Below, in pieces: positions 16,329 through 26,481 of a DNA stretch of 64,000 nucleotides. Made by a program: the position numbers and the translations under genes. The notes under the pieces are model-generated. The model saw nothing but the letters and a program-made list of their open reading frames with translations. It was not told the origin of the DNA and did not search any database. The DNA lies in the NCBI RefSeq assembly GCF_900184225.1, contig NZ_FXWZ01000003.1, positions 1,677,684-1,741,683 on the forward strand, written 5' to 3'. The DNA is from Brevibacterium ihuae. GTDB taxonomy: Bacteria > Actinomycetota > Actinomycetes > Actinomycetales > Brevibacteriaceae. Numbering within the stretch: the first letter of the stretch is position 1; every line of letters starts with the position of its first letter.

Positions 16329-17111
16329 ATGGCCGATCAGCACGATCAGCACCTCAAGGTCACCGTCGACGACGGTGTCATGACGATCCAGTTCATCCGT
16401 CCGCAGGCGCTCAACGCCGTGACCCGCGAGGTCGCCGCGGCGCTCGAGGCGGCCGTCGACCGCGCCGCGTCCGAGGCCCGCGCGGTCATCATCACCGGTG
16501 ACGAGCGCTCCTTCTGCTCCGGCGCGGACCTCGGCGGCGATTCCGCGGCCGGCGGCGAGCGCAAGGGCGTCGGCCTCGACGTCATCAACCGCATCATCCG
16601 CAAGATCCGCGACCTCAAGGTCCCGACGATCTCCGCGGTGTCCGGCCCCGCCGCCGGTGTGGGCTGCTCCTTCGCCCTCATCTGCGACTACGTCGTGCTC
16701 AGCGAGGATGCGTATCTCATGCTCGCGTTCACCAAGATCGGACTCATGCCCGACGGCGGCGCCACCGCGCTCGTCGCCGCCTCGGCCGGTCGTCACCGCG
16801 CTCTGCGGATGGCGCTCACCGCGGAGAAGGTCAAGGCGAAGACCGCGCTCGAGTGGGGGCTGGCCACCGAGGTCACCCCGGGGGAGACCTACCTCGAGCG
16901 GGCGCAGGAGCTCGCCGCGCAGTTCGCCTCCGGGCCCACCCTGTCGCTCGGCGAGACCGAGTACGCGGTCAACCAGGCGACGCTGTCCGAACTCGACGCC
17001 GCACTCGACCGCGAGGCCGAGGGGCAGTCCCGTCTCCAGTCCAGCGGCGACTTCGCCGAGGGCGTGGCCGCCTTCCGCGAGAAGCGCGCCGCGAAGTTCG
17101 AAGGGAAGTGA
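16329..17111 (+). CDS. Enoyl-CoA hydratase/isomerase family, PaaG-like
   Basis: Crotonase fold, 260 residues. Oxyanion-hole segments are SFCSGADLGG (about residue 60) and GPAAGVGCSFALICDYV (about 107). The two catalytic Glu of true hydratases are not seen; instead there is an Asp at about residue 142 in FTKIGLMPDGGAT, the pattern of PaaG-type isomerases. An isomerase acting on an unsaturated or ring acyl-CoA is therefore more likely than a hydratase. Six bases separate it from the SDR gene that follows, so they are co-expressed. Confidence 0.87.
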   Translation: MADQHDQHLKVTVDDGVMTIQFIRPQALNAVTREVAAALEAAVDRAASEARAVIITGDERSFCSGADLGGDSAAGGERKGVGLDVINRIIRKIRDLKVPTISAVSGPAAGVGCSFALICDYVVLSEDAYLMLAFTKIGLMPDGGATALVAASAGRHRALRMALTAEKVKAKTALEWGLATEVTPGETYLERAQELAAQFASGPTLSLGETEYAVNQATLSELDAALDREAEGQSRLQSSGDFAEGVAAFREKRAAKFEGK

Positions 17112-17117
17112 ACGACG

Positions 17118-17882
17118 ATGAGTGATTTCCTCGATCTCGACGGCCACGTGGCCGTGGTCACCGGCGGCAACAACGGCATCGGGCTCGGGATGGCCCGCGG
17201 GCTCGCGCAGGCGGGCGCCTCGGTCGCGATCTGGGGCCGGAACACCGAGCGGAACCAGGCGGCGGAGAAGGAGCTCTCCGCGCTCGCGCCGGTGAAGCCC
17301 TTCGCGTGCGACGTCTCCGACCCCGCCCAGGTCGAGGCCGCGATGGCGGGCACGATCGAGGAGTTCGGCCGGGTCGACAGCCTCATCGCCAACGCCGGGA
17401 TCGGCGGGAAGAAGGGGCCGTTCCACGAGATGACGCTCGACGAGTTCCACGACATCGCGGCGGTCAACGTCGACGGCGTGGTGCTGAGCTTCCAGGCCGC
17501 GATCAAGCAGATGATCAAGCAGGAGTCGGGCGGCTCGCTCGTCGTCGTGAGCTCGCTCGCCGGCATCGAGGGCGCGGCGACGAACGTCCACTACGGCGCC
17601 ACGAAGGGCGCGGTGCTCGCGATCATGCGCGGACTCGCCACCGAGTACGCCCGCTACGGCATCCGCACGAACGCGATCCTGCCGGGGTGGATCGACACCG
17701 ACATGACGTCCGCGGCGGTCGGCAACGACACCTTCACCGAGAAGGTCATCAAGCGCGTGCCGATCCGACGCTGGGGCACCCCCGAGGACTTCGCCGCCGC
17801 CGCGGTGTACCTCGCCGGGCCCGGCAGCGCCTACACCAACGGCCAGCAGATCGTCATCGACGGCGGGTACTCGGTCTTCTGA
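17118..17882 (+). CDS. SDR family oxidoreductase
   Basis: Classical short-chain dehydrogenase, 254 residues. TGGNNGIGLGMA binds the cofactor (about residue 15), NAG lies near 93, the catalytic Ser is in VVSSLAG, and the active-site Tyr and Lys are in YGATKGA (about 156). Arg in WGRNTE after beta-2 favours NADP(H). The C-terminus GQQIVIDGGYSVF is standard. Six bases after the PaaG-like gene. Likely oxidises or reduces a 3-hydroxy/3-oxo intermediate, or a ring hydroxyl, in the pathway of this operon. Confidence 0.88.
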   Translation: MSDFLDLDGHVAVVTGGNNGIGLGMARGLAQAGASVAIWGRNTERNQAAEKELSALAPVKPFACDVSDPAQVEAAMAGTIEEFGRVDSLIANAGIGGKKGPFHEMTLDEFHDIAAVNVDGVVLSFQAAIKQMIKQESGGSLVVVSSLAGIEGAATNVHYGATKGAVLAIMRGLATEYARYGIRTNAILPGWIDTDMTSAAVGNDTFTEKVIKRVPIRRWGTPEDFAAAAVYLAGPGSAYTNGQQIVIDGGYSVF

Positions 17883-17938
17883 GCGAGCACCCGCGCCCCA
17901 GCGCCTGAGCACCACCCCACCCGAGCGAGAGGACGAGG

Positions 17939-18835
17939 ATGTCCGAGTACACCCACATCACCTACGAGGTGAGCGAGCAGATCGCCACCGTCACCATCGA
18001 CTCCCCGCAGACCAAGAACGCGTTCACCGCGCTCATGGGCCAGGAGCTCATCGCGGCGTTCCGCACCGCGGATGCCGATGACGGCGTCAAGGTCGTCGTG
18101 TTCACCGGCAAGGGGCGGTTCTTCTGCCCCGGCGCGGACCTGTCCGGAGGTGCGAACACCTTCGACTACGACGCGCGCGAATCCGCGGCCGTCGACGTCG
18201 CCGGGGACGGCGGGGAGACCATCGAGGGCGTGCGCCGTGACGGCGGCGGCCGGGTGTCGCTCGCGATCGCGGCGATGCGCAAGCCGGTGATCGTCGCGTT
18301 CAACGGTGCCGGCGTGGGCGTCGGCTCGACGATGACGCTGCCGTGCGACATCCGGATCGCGAGCGAGGACGCGAAGTTCGGCTTCGTGTTCGCCAAGCGC
18401 GGGATCATGCCCGAGGCGGCCTCGACGTGGTTCCTGCCGCGCGTCGTCGGCATCAACCGGGCGCTCGAATGGGTCTACACCGGGCGCGTGTTCGGCCCGC
18501 AGGAGGCGCTCGAGGCGGGGCTCGTGTCCCGCGTGGTGCCCGCCGGCGACCTCATGGACACGACCTACGCGGTGGCGCGGGAGCTCGTCGAGGGCTCCTC
18601 GGCGCTCACCATGGCCGCCGGCCGGAAGATGCTGTGGGGGATGCTCGGCGCGGACTCGCCGTGGGAGGCGCACCGCCTCGACTCGCGCGGGATCTACGAG
18701 CTCGGCCGGATGTCGGACGCGAAGGAGGGCGTGACCTCGTTCCTCGAGAAGCGCCCGCCGGAGTTCCCCGCCCGCATCCCCGCGGACTACCCCGAATGGC
18801 TGCCCGACTTCCCGGGACCCCAGCCGGTGGAGTGA
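17939..18835 (+). CDS. Enoyl-CoA hydratase/isomerase family protein
   Basis: Second crotonase of the operon, 298 residues. Oxyanion-hole motifs are RFFCPGADLSGG (about residue 60) and FNGAGVGVGSTMTLPCD (about 120). The acid region reads FAKRGIMPEAASTWFLPR, with Glu at about residue 157 where the PaaG-like paralogue at 16329 has Asp, so this could be a hydratase or an isomerase. The C-terminal extension ending PAEYP-type Pro-rich residues is common in actinobacterial EchA proteins. ATG 17939 follows GAGAGGACGAGG. Last gene of the run before a repeat-filled gap. Confidence 0.86.
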   Translation: MSEYTHITYEVSEQIATVTIDSPQTKNAFTALMGQELIAAFRTADADDGVKVVVFTGKGRFFCPGADLSGGANTFDYDARESAAVDVAGDGGETIEGVRRDGGGRVSLAIAAMRKPVIVAFNGAGVGVGSTMTLPCDIRIASEDAKFGFVFAKRGIMPEAASTWFLPRVVGINRALEWVYTGRVFGPQEALEAGLVSRVVPAGDLMDTTYAVARELVEGSSALTMAAGRKMLWGMLGADSPWEAHRLDSRGIYELGRMSDAKEGVTSFLEKRPPEFPARIPADYPEWLPDFPGPQPVE

Positions 18836-19003
18836 CGCACGCCGCCGAGGTGCAGGCCGGTGCCGAGGTGCGGGCCGGTGCCGAGGTGTGAGTCGAGATC
18901 GAGGTGCCGGCACGGTTCGAGCAGCGGGCCGGGGATCGCAGCAGCGGTCCCCGGCCCGTTCTCGTCCCCACGGCACGTGCCCGGGTGCGTGATGTGATCG
19001 GGA

Positions 19004-19154
19004 ACGTGACCGGCCCTGCCGGCGGGCGCCTCGGCGGCGGTCCGGGTGCGCGCCCGGGTACGTGACCAGCCCTGCCGGCGGGCATGTCGGCGGCGGTCCG
19101 GGTACGTGGCCCGGAACGTGACCAGCCCTGCCGGCGGGCGCCTCGGCGGCGGTC
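19004..19154. repeat. 56-bp tandem repeat, about 2.7 copies, in a 452-bp gap
   Basis: Units beginning ACGTGACC start at 19004, 19060 and 19116, an exact 56-bp period with few differences (CGCC versus ATGT after GGCGGG). The unit itself contains GC-rich inverted sequence. The rest of the 18836-19287 gap holds short ACGTG-containing fragments of the same type and, after 19160, an A/T-richer promoter-like stretch with TATGAT at 19210. No gene is seen. Confidence 0.85.
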
Positions 19155-19287
19155 GACGAAGAAATGTTAGCCTTTAGTCCGGAATGCGAGCGTGACGCCG
19201 ATCACGCGATATGATTTCACTCGCACCACCAGCACCGCACCACCAGCACCGCACCATCCGGCCACAGCGAAGTGAGAAGGAGCTCCG

Positions 19288-20931
<1,644 letters not shown>

Positions 20932-21070
20932 ACACGATGGTGCGCGGCGCCGGGCCGGAGTGCGGAGGGGCGAAGGTGCGTGACGCTGCGGCGGTGCATC
21001 GGAGCACCTCGGCGACCGGAACCTCGGCGTGCGGCATTGCAGCACGCGGCGCCGGGCCGGAGTGATCGAC

Positions 21071-21577
21071 ATGACCGGAGGCTCCGTGGATGAGCCCCGC
21101 CGCGAGCTCGCGATCATCGACGCCGCGGAGGTCACCACTGCGGTGATCCGCGCCGAGCGGTACCCGATGGCCGAGCTCCGCACGCTCTTCGATGCGGCGT
21201 TCTCCGGGCTGTTCGCGGTGCTCGGACTGCGGGGGATCTCTCCGGCCGGGCCGGCCTTCGCGCTCCATCACCGGCAGCCGGATGACACCGTCGACATCGA
21301 GGTCGGGGTGCCGATCGATGCCGATCTCGGCGAGCCCGCAGAGCTCGACGGCGGGCTCGTGGTCGAGCAGTCGCGGATTCCTGGCGGGCGCACCGCAGTG
21401 CTCTCGCACTTCGGCGGGTACGACGGATTGGGGCAGGCGTGGGAGGCGTTCCTCGGGGAGCTCCGGAGCCGCGGAGCGGAGGTGCGGCTGCCCTTCTGGG
21501 AGGTCTACGTCACCGAGCCCGGCCCGGACGTCGATCCGGCCACCCTCCGCACGGACCTCGTCACCCTCGTGGAGTAG
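21071..21577 (+). CDS. GyrI-like/AraC effector-binding domain protein
   Basis: Stand-alone small-molecule-binding (SOUL/GyrI-like) domain, 168 residues from ATG 21071, eight bases after GGAG; in-frame starts at 21029 and 21062 are less well supported. Duplicated beta-alpha-beta halves are suggested by VEVGVPID and GGRTAVLSHFGGYDGL. The late Glu in FWEVYVTEPGPDV corresponds to the conserved acidic ligand-contact residue of the family. There is no DNA-binding domain. It may sense or sequester a hydrophobic compound. Function unproven. Confidence 0.75.
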   Translation: MTGGSVDEPRRELAIIDAAEVTTAVIRAERYPMAELRTLFDAAFSGLFAVLGLRGISPAGPAFALHHRQPDDTVDIEVGVPIDADLGEPAELDGGLVVEQSRIPGGRTAVLSHFGGYDGLGQAWEAFLGELRSRGAEVRLPFWEVYVTEPGPDVDPATLRTDLVTLVE

Positions 21578-21725
21578 ACGGTTCTGCGTGGAGTGGGCGG
21601 CCCGGTGGGTGTGCTCGTCTGAGGTCGGCGGCTGCCCGCCTGAATTCGACGGTTCGGTGGTTCTGCTCGCCCGAGGTCGACGGTCTGGCGGCCCGGCGAG
21701 AGCCTCAACCCGGTCGTGACGGAGA

Positions 21726-21795
21726 GTGCGACGGAAACTGCGGTGGCGGGCGGAAACTGTGAAGGCTCCGGCCGCCACCGCAGTTTCCGTTGCAC
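21726..21795. repeat. 24-bp inverted repeat in a 562-bp gap
   Basis: 21726-21749 and 21772-21795 are reverse complements with one mismatch; the inner 19 bases are perfect. The 22-nt loop carries a third partial copy (CGGAAACTG). It lies between two convergent genes and could stop transcription from both sides. The rest of 21578-22139 shows no gene. Confidence 0.8.
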
Positions 21796-21940
21796 AGAGC
21801 GGTTCCCCGCTCGGCGCGCGGCCGCGCGGTGTACGGATCTTCGCGCCAGTTCGGGCCGAGGCCTGCCTGTCGGCGCCGAGCGACCCGAACCGACCTCTCG
21901 ATGCGCTTTACAGGTGAGATGTCAACGAGAACTGCAGCTG

Positions 21941-21987
21941 CACGCAGATCCTGTACAGGATCCGCGCGCAGCGGCAGATTCTGCGTG
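21941..21987. repeat. Nested palindromes
   Basis: GATCCTGTACAGGATC at 21947-21962 is a perfect 16-bp palindrome. It is nested in a larger imperfect inverted repeat pairing CACGCAGATCCTG (21941-21953) with CAGATTCTGCGTG (21975-21987). The region is A/T-richer than its surroundings. It could be a regulator site or a degraded hairpin element. Confidence 0.55.
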
Positions 21988-22139
21988 TGAGTCAACTCCG
22001 GGACGACCGGCGGCATCGGCCGGGGCGTCCGCGCGTCCGCTCCCGGGGGCGGTGCCGGCCGGTAGGGAGGGACGTCCACTGCCCCGCCCTCAGCCAGCCG
22101 GGGAGCCCCACGTCAGCTCCCAACCGCCTCGGGCCCGGC

Positions 22140-23051
22140 TCAGTCGCGGGGGCCGGCCTCCTCGGCGGTGCTGATCTCGTCCTCGGCGAAGTCGCCGTCG
22201 TCGGGGTGGGTGAAGAGATAGACGCCCTGCTTGAGGAAGCCGTTGACCTCCCACCCGTCGGCGAGCAGCCCGGCCATCGCATCGCGCTGGGCCATCCGCC
22301 ACCGGGTGGCGAGCTCGGCGTCGTCACCGCGCAGAGTCTCCATGTCCGCCGGGATCCGCACGGCGGCGACCTCGGTGCTCCGGGGCACCTCGCTCAGCAC
22401 CGGCTCACCGTGCTCGCCGAGGTCGAGGGCATGGACCGCGCGGCCGAGGGCGTCCTCGCCGAGTAGCGTCCGCTTGGCCGGGAGGTCGAGGCGCCAGGAC
22501 ACGAGAAGCCGGTCGGAGGCCTGCCCTTCGTTGACGCCGTCGCGCATCTGCCCGTAGAAGTCCTCGAAGTATTCGAGGGCGTTGACGCCCAGGCGGTTGA
22601 AGTTGAAGTAGGCGTTCCGAGCGATGAGCGGGTCGAAGGTCCAGGTCATCTGGCGGATGCCGCGGTTGAGGCACCACAGTCGCTGGTGGAGCTTCATCGC
22701 CGCGCCGGTGCCGCGGCCCACCTGCTCATGGCGGACCCCGGCGATGTGCGAGTGCATCATCTTGCCGAGCGGCTCGCCGAAGAACCCGATCGTGACGCCG
22801 ATGAGCGAGTCGTCCTCGGAGTCGAATGCGCCGGCCACGTAGTTGCCCGCGTGGGCGAGTGCGACGATCAGCCCGGGCTCGAGCTGCGTGGTGCCGGCGC
22901 GGCCGACGTTCCACACCTCGTCGAGCAGGAGCGAGGCCTCGGCCGCTTCCTGCGCGGAGTGGAGCGCGCGCATGGTGATCCGCGCGGATTCCTGGGCTGC
23001 GGCAAGTTCGTCCTCGGCGATCGCGAGGATCTTCGAATCAACTGAGCTCAT
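22140..23051 (-). CDS. Predicted GNAT-superfamily acetyltransferase (COG3375-like)
   Basis: 303 residues from ATG 23051. After an N-terminal helix, the sequence LIGVTIGFFG is followed by SHIAGVRHEQVGRGTGAAMK. That is the GNAT motif A arrangement, with the pyrophosphate loop near QVGRGTG binding acetyl-CoA. CLNRGIRQMTWTFDPLIARN and NFNRLGVNALEYFEDFYG are hallmarks of the COG3375 group. Members are poorly characterised cytosolic proteins. Convergent with the GyrI-like gene across a repeat-containing gap; no operon partner. Confidence 0.78.
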   Translation of the reverse strand: MSSVDSKILAIAEDELAAAQESARITMRALHSAQEAAEASLLLDEVWNVGRAGTTQLEPGLIVALAHAGNYVAGAFDSEDDSLIGVTIGFFGEPLGKMMHSHIAGVRHEQVGRGTGAAMKLHQRLWCLNRGIRQMTWTFDPLIARNAYFNFNRLGVNALEYFEDFYGQMRDGVNEGQASDRLLVSWRLDLPAKRTLLGEDALGRAVHALDLGEHGEPVLSEVPRSTEVAAVRIPADMETLRGDDAELATRWRMAQRDAMAGLLADGWEVNGFLKQGVYLFTHPDDGDFAEDEISTAEEAGPRD

Positions 23052-23248
23052 GCGCTCATTCTGCCACTTGAGCCCGTGCGCAGATACCGTTCGCGCCCGC
23101 TGTCTCTGCACAGGTGCCCAGCGGTCTCACACCGTGGTCGCGCAGTCCCGCACCGTGGGTCGCGCCGCCTCGGTGCAGCCACCGTCAGCGCGCAACAGGC
23201 GTTGGTCGACAGCCGCCATCGACCTCGGCGGTGCCCTCCGCGGGGGAG

Positions 23249-23254
23249 TAGCCT
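23249..23254 (+). promoter_or_regulatory. -10 box of a leaderless-type promoter
   Basis: TAGCCT ends six bases before the ATG at 23261, so transcription would begin at or next to the start codon. No ribosome site lies upstream of that ATG, in agreement with a leaderless mRNA. Confidence 0.45.
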
Positions 23255-23260
23255 TCTCGC

Positions 23261-24385
23261 ATGAGCGATTCGGAACTCGATCTCAGCACGGTGAGCGTGC
23301 CGCGCACGGACGCGGCACCGGAAGCGGACGAGCAGGCCGGGGCATCGACCGGGACGGATCGGACCGCACGATCCGCCCAGGCCGCCGACCCCGCACGCTC
23401 CTCCCAGGCCGCCGACCCCGCAGCGGACTCCCGCGCGGCCGCCGGCCCCGAAGCCGACACCCAGGACACCGCTTCCGGCACTGCCGAACCGCAGCGTCTC
23501 GCCCCGGTGGCCGTGGTGGGTGCCGGCACCATCGGGCTGTCGTGGGCGCGGCGGTTCGCAGCGCACGGGGCACCGGTGCGGATCTTCGATCCGCGGCCCG
23601 ATCTCGTCGAGGTCTGCGCCGCGCTCGTGGCCGAGGTGCCCGAGGCCGAGGCGCTGCTCACCGTGGCCCGTTCGCTCGACGAGGCGGTCGACGGGGTGCG
23701 CCTCGTCCAGGAGAGCGGCCCGGAGGACCCGGGCGTCAAGGTCCAGATGTTCGCCGACCTCGCCCAGTACGCGCCGGTCGACGCGCTCCTGGTCTCGTCT
23801 TCCTCGGCGATCACCGCGAGCACCATCGCCGCCCGGATGACCGACGAGGACGCCGCTCGCGTCTTCATCGGCCACCCCTTCAACCCGCCGCACGTCATGC
23901 CGCTCGTCGAGGTCGTGCCGGGGGAGCGGACGGCGCCGGAGTCGGTCGAGCGCGCGGTCGGGATCTACCGCCGCTGCGGACAGGAGCCGGTGGTGCTCCG
24001 GGCCGAGGCCGCGGGCTTCGTCGGCAACCGGCTGCAGAACGCGGTCCTGCAGGAGGCGGTCGCCCTCGTCCAGCGCGGCGTCGTGTCACCGGCGGATGTC
24101 GACGCGGTGGTGCGGAACTCGCTCGGACTGCGCTGGGCCGCAGTGGGGCCGTTCGAGGGCATGCACATGGGAGGCGGCGCGCGAGGGTTCCGCGGATTCA
24201 TGGAGCACATCGGCCCCTCGTTCGCGGCGATCGATCCCGCCGATCCGGACATGTCGGACGAGAGGATGGAACCGGTCATCGCGCAGGTCGAGGAGGCCTA
24301 CGGCGAGCAGGCCGCGCCCGAGGCGATCCGCCGCCGGGACGCGGTCCAGGACGGGGTCCTCCGTCTGCGGGGCGAACTCGGCTGA
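23261..24385 (+). CDS. 3-hydroxyacyl-CoA dehydrogenase with disordered N-terminal extension
   Basis: NAD-dependent beta-oxidation enzyme. The Rossmann motif VAVVGAGTIGLSWARRFA starts at about residue 79. The catalytic region GHPFNPPHVMPLVEVVPGE (His about 206) and AGFVGNRLQNAVLQEA follow, with a helical C-terminal domain. The normal family start would be near residue 75. The 75 residues before it are Ala/Asp/Ser-rich near-repeats (QAADPARSSQAADPAADS), yet the leaderless -10 box at 23249 supports the far upstream ATG. Alone on its strand next to a SnoaL-like gene. Confidence 0.88.
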   Translation: MSDSELDLSTVSVPRTDAAPEADEQAGASTGTDRTARSAQAADPARSSQAADPAADSRAAAGPEADTQDTASGTAEPQRLAPVAVVGAGTIGLSWARRFAAHGAPVRIFDPRPDLVEVCAALVAEVPEAEALLTVARSLDEAVDGVRLVQESGPEDPGVKVQMFADLAQYAPVDALLVSSSSAITASTIAARMTDEDAARVFIGHPFNPPHVMPLVEVVPGERTAPESVERAVGIYRRCGQEPVVLRAEAAGFVGNRLQNAVLQEAVALVQRGVVSPADVDAVVRNSLGLRWAAVGPFEGMHMGGGARGFRGFMEHIGPSFAAIDPADPDMSDERMEPVIAQVEEAYGEQAAPEAIRRRDAVQDGVLRLRGELG

Positions 24386-24431
24386 GTCGTCGGCGGTCGC
24401 CGTGGGACGCTCCGCGCACCCGCTCAGCCCA

Positions 24432-24461
24432 CGCGCACGCTCAGACCGCGCACGCTCAGAC
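24432..24461. repeat. 15-bp tandem duplication overlapping a stop codon
   Basis: CGCGCACGCTCAGAC occurs twice in succession (24432-24446, 24447-24461). The second copy contains the stop codon of the minus-strand SnoaL-like gene at 24456. Confidence 0.75.
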
Positions 24462-24809
24462 GGCGGCGCGGAAGAAGTAGCTCGTGCGCTGGGTGATGAG
24501 CCCGGCGTCGTCGAAGACGAAGAAGTCGGCGAAGCCCTCGTGCGCCTCGGCGCCGGACTTGAGCACCCCGTCGAACCGCCCGCGCACGGCAGCCCGGTTC
24601 CCGTCGGTGATGATCTCGTCGAGGGTGTGAGCGCCGGACTCGATGACCCGGGCGCCGTGGTAGAACTCGCTGATCTGCTCGCCGACGAGCGTGTCGTAGC
24701 CCGGCCGGTCGTATGTGCCCTCGGGGGCGAACAGCGCCGCGGTGGCGGCCGGGTCCCCGGCGTCGACGGTTGTGTAGTAGGTGCGGGCGAGCGCCTCGGC
24801 GGCGGCCAT
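24456..24809 (-). CDS. SnoaL-like/NTF2-fold protein
   Basis: 117-residue single-domain protein of the cone-shaped NTF2-like fold. The pattern AEALARTYYTTVDAGDPAATAALF is the typical first helix and turn; FDGVLKSGAEAHEGFADFFVFD and a C-terminal strand pair follow. Family members are isomerases, hydrolases or ligand-binding proteins; the active site cannot be assigned. ATG 24809 has a GAAGGAG ribosome site. TAGACT on the minus strand at 24868-24863 is a possible -10 box giving a leader of about 50 bases. Confidence 0.8.
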   Translation of the reverse strand: MAAAEALARTYYTTVDAGDPAATAALFAPEGTYDRPGYDTLVGEQISEFYHGARVIESGAHTLDEIITDGNRAAVRGRFDGVLKSGAEAHEGFADFFVFDDAGLITQRTSYFFRAAV

Positions 24810-24955
24810 GGGAACTCCTTCGTCCGGGGGTGCGTCGACGGCGGCGGATGCCGGTCCCTCGCAGTCTACTCACGGTCCCCTCGCCGCCGGATCACAGTCT
24901 TTCGCCAGGCTCGGGTGTGACCTGTCTCACCTGGCGGTCCCGAGGGCCGTTCTGG

Positions 24956-24985
24956 TTGCCAGGCCCGGAATCGCGGGCATACCGT
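24956..24985 (+). promoter_or_regulatory. Promoter of the aldehyde dehydrogenase gene
   Basis: TTGCCA (24956-24961) and TACCGT (24980-24985) are separated by 18 bp, 34 bases before the start codon and followed by a GAGGAG ribosome site. Nearly the same pair occurs at 63795-63824. Confidence 0.5.
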
Positions 24986-25019
24986 GGGACCAGTACCTTC
25001 AACGAAGAGGAGCGTCCAC

Positions 25020-26396
25020 ATGTCGCAGTACCAGGTCGTCAATCCCGCTACCGGTGAAGTGGTCGAGGAGTATCCCACTGCCACCGACGAGCAGATCACC
25101 GATGCGCTCGAGCGCTCGCACCAGCAGTACAAGTCGTGGCGGGACACGCCGATCGAGGAGCGCACCGCTGTGCTGTCGCGGGTTGCGGAGATCTACAACG
25201 AGCGCTCCGAGGAGCTCGCGAAGATCATCCAGCTCGAGATGGGCAAGGCGGTGCCGGAGGGCCAGGGCGAGATCGCGCTCTGCGGTCTGATTTACAACTA
25301 CTTCGCCGACAACGCGAAGGCCTTCATCGAGGAGGAGCAGCTGCGCGGCCCGAAGAATGCCGAGGCCTACATTCTCCGCCGTCCGGTCGGCTCGCTGCTC
25401 GGCATCATGCCGTGGAACTTCCCGTACTACCAGGTCGCCCGCTTCGCAGCGCCGAACCTGGCGCTGGGCAACACGATCATCCTCAAGCATGCTCCGCAGT
25501 GCCCCAAGTCGGCCGAGGTCATGGAGCAGATCTTCCAGGACGCCGGGCTGCCGAAGGACGCGTACATCAACGTGTACGCGACCAACGAGCAGGTCTCCGA
25601 CGTCATCCTGCCCGACCCGCGCAACCAGGGCGTGTCGCTCACCGGCTCCGAGCGCGCCGGCTCTGCGGTCGCCGCGGCCGCGGGCAAGAACCTCAAGAAG
25701 GTCGTGCTCGAGCTCGGCGGCTCCGATCCGTACATCCTGCTCGACACCCCGGATCTCGATGCGACGGTCAAGACGTTCTTCGGCACCCGGATGGGCAACA
25801 CCGGGCAGGCCTGCAACTCGCCCAAGCGCATGATCGTCATGGAGGACATGTACGACGAGTTCCTCGCCAAGCTCACCGCTGCGGCGAAGGAGGCCACGCC
25901 GGAGGATCCGGCGGCCGAAGGCTCGAAGCTCTCCCCGCTGTCCAGCCTGGCGGCCAAGGAGCGGTTCATGGAGCAGGTCAACGCGACCGTCGCCGACGGC
26001 GCGACGATCCACGCCGGCGAGGGCGACTACGACACCCCGGGCGCCTTCGTGAAGCCCGTCGTGCTCACCGACGTCAAGCCGGGCAAGCGCGGTTACCACG
26101 AGGAGCTGTTCGGTCCGGCGTTCATGGTGTTCAAGGTCTCCACCGAGGAGGAGGCCGTCGAGCTCGCGAACGACACCCCGTTCGGGCTCGGTTCGGCCGT
26201 GTTCTCCTCTGACGCGGACAAGGCGGCGAAGGTGGGCTCGCAGATCGACGCGGGCATGGTGTTCATCAACAGCCCCGAGCAGTCGCGCGAGTTCCTGCCG
26301 TTCGGCGGCGTCAAGCGCTCCGGCGTGGGACGTGAGCTTGGCCCGCTCGCGATGGACGAGTTCTGCAACAAGCAGCTGTTCTACAAGCAGAAGTGA
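25020..26396 (+). CDS. NAD(P)-dependent aldehyde dehydrogenase (succinate-semialdehyde type)
   Basis: Oxidises an aldehyde to its acid. 458 residues from ATG 25020, seven bases after GAGGAG. Key segments are the cofactor/oxyanion Asn in GIMPWNFPYYQV (about residue 130), TGSERAGSAV (Rossmann loop), the catalytic base Glu in VVLELGGSDP (about 230) and the nucleophile Cys in GNTGQACNSPKRM (about 264). The C-terminus matches the SSADH/GabD-like short class. Monocistronic, with a promoter in front and a strong hairpin behind. The substrate is unknown; short semialdehydes are likely. Confidence 0.92.
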   Translation: MSQYQVVNPATGEVVEEYPTATDEQITDALERSHQQYKSWRDTPIEERTAVLSRVAEIYNERSEELAKIIQLEMGKAVPEGQGEIALCGLIYNYFADNAKAFIEEEQLRGPKNAEAYILRRPVGSLLGIMPWNFPYYQVARFAAPNLALGNTIILKHAPQCPKSAEVMEQIFQDAGLPKDAYINVYATNEQVSDVILPDPRNQGVSLTGSERAGSAVAAAAGKNLKKVVLELGGSDPYILLDTPDLDATVKTFFGTRMGNTGQACNSPKRMIVMEDMYDEFLAKLTAAAKEATPEDPAAEGSKLSPLSSLAAKERFMEQVNATVADGATIHAGEGDYDTPGAFVKPVVLTDVKPGKRGYHEELFGPAFMVFKVSTEEEAVELANDTPFGLGSAVFSSDADKAAKVGSQIDAGMVFINSPEQSREFLPFGGVKRSGVGRELGPLAMDEFCNKQLFYKQK

Positions 26397-26421
26397 CGCA
26401 CGCGGGGTCTCCCCGCACCCG

Positions 26422-26453
26422 AGGCGCCCGTCGGCATCCGCCGGCGGGCGCCT
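26422..26453 (+). terminator. Terminator hairpin after the aldehyde dehydrogenase
   Basis: A 14-bp stem with one G-U pair (26422-26435 with 26440-26453) and a 4-nt loop begins 26 bases after the stop codon. Only TT follows, the usual weak U-tract of high-GC actinobacteria. Confidence 0.7.
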
Positions 26454-26468
26454 TCGCGTGCGCGCCCG

Positions 26469-26474
26469 TAGACT
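26469..26474 (+). promoter_or_regulatory. -10 box of a leaderless-type promoter
   Basis: TAGACT ends seven bases before ATG 26482, with no ribosome site between. It supports this start, and therefore translation of the low-complexity N-terminus of the Tag-like protein. Confidence 0.5.
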
Positions 26475-26481
26475 CGTCCGC

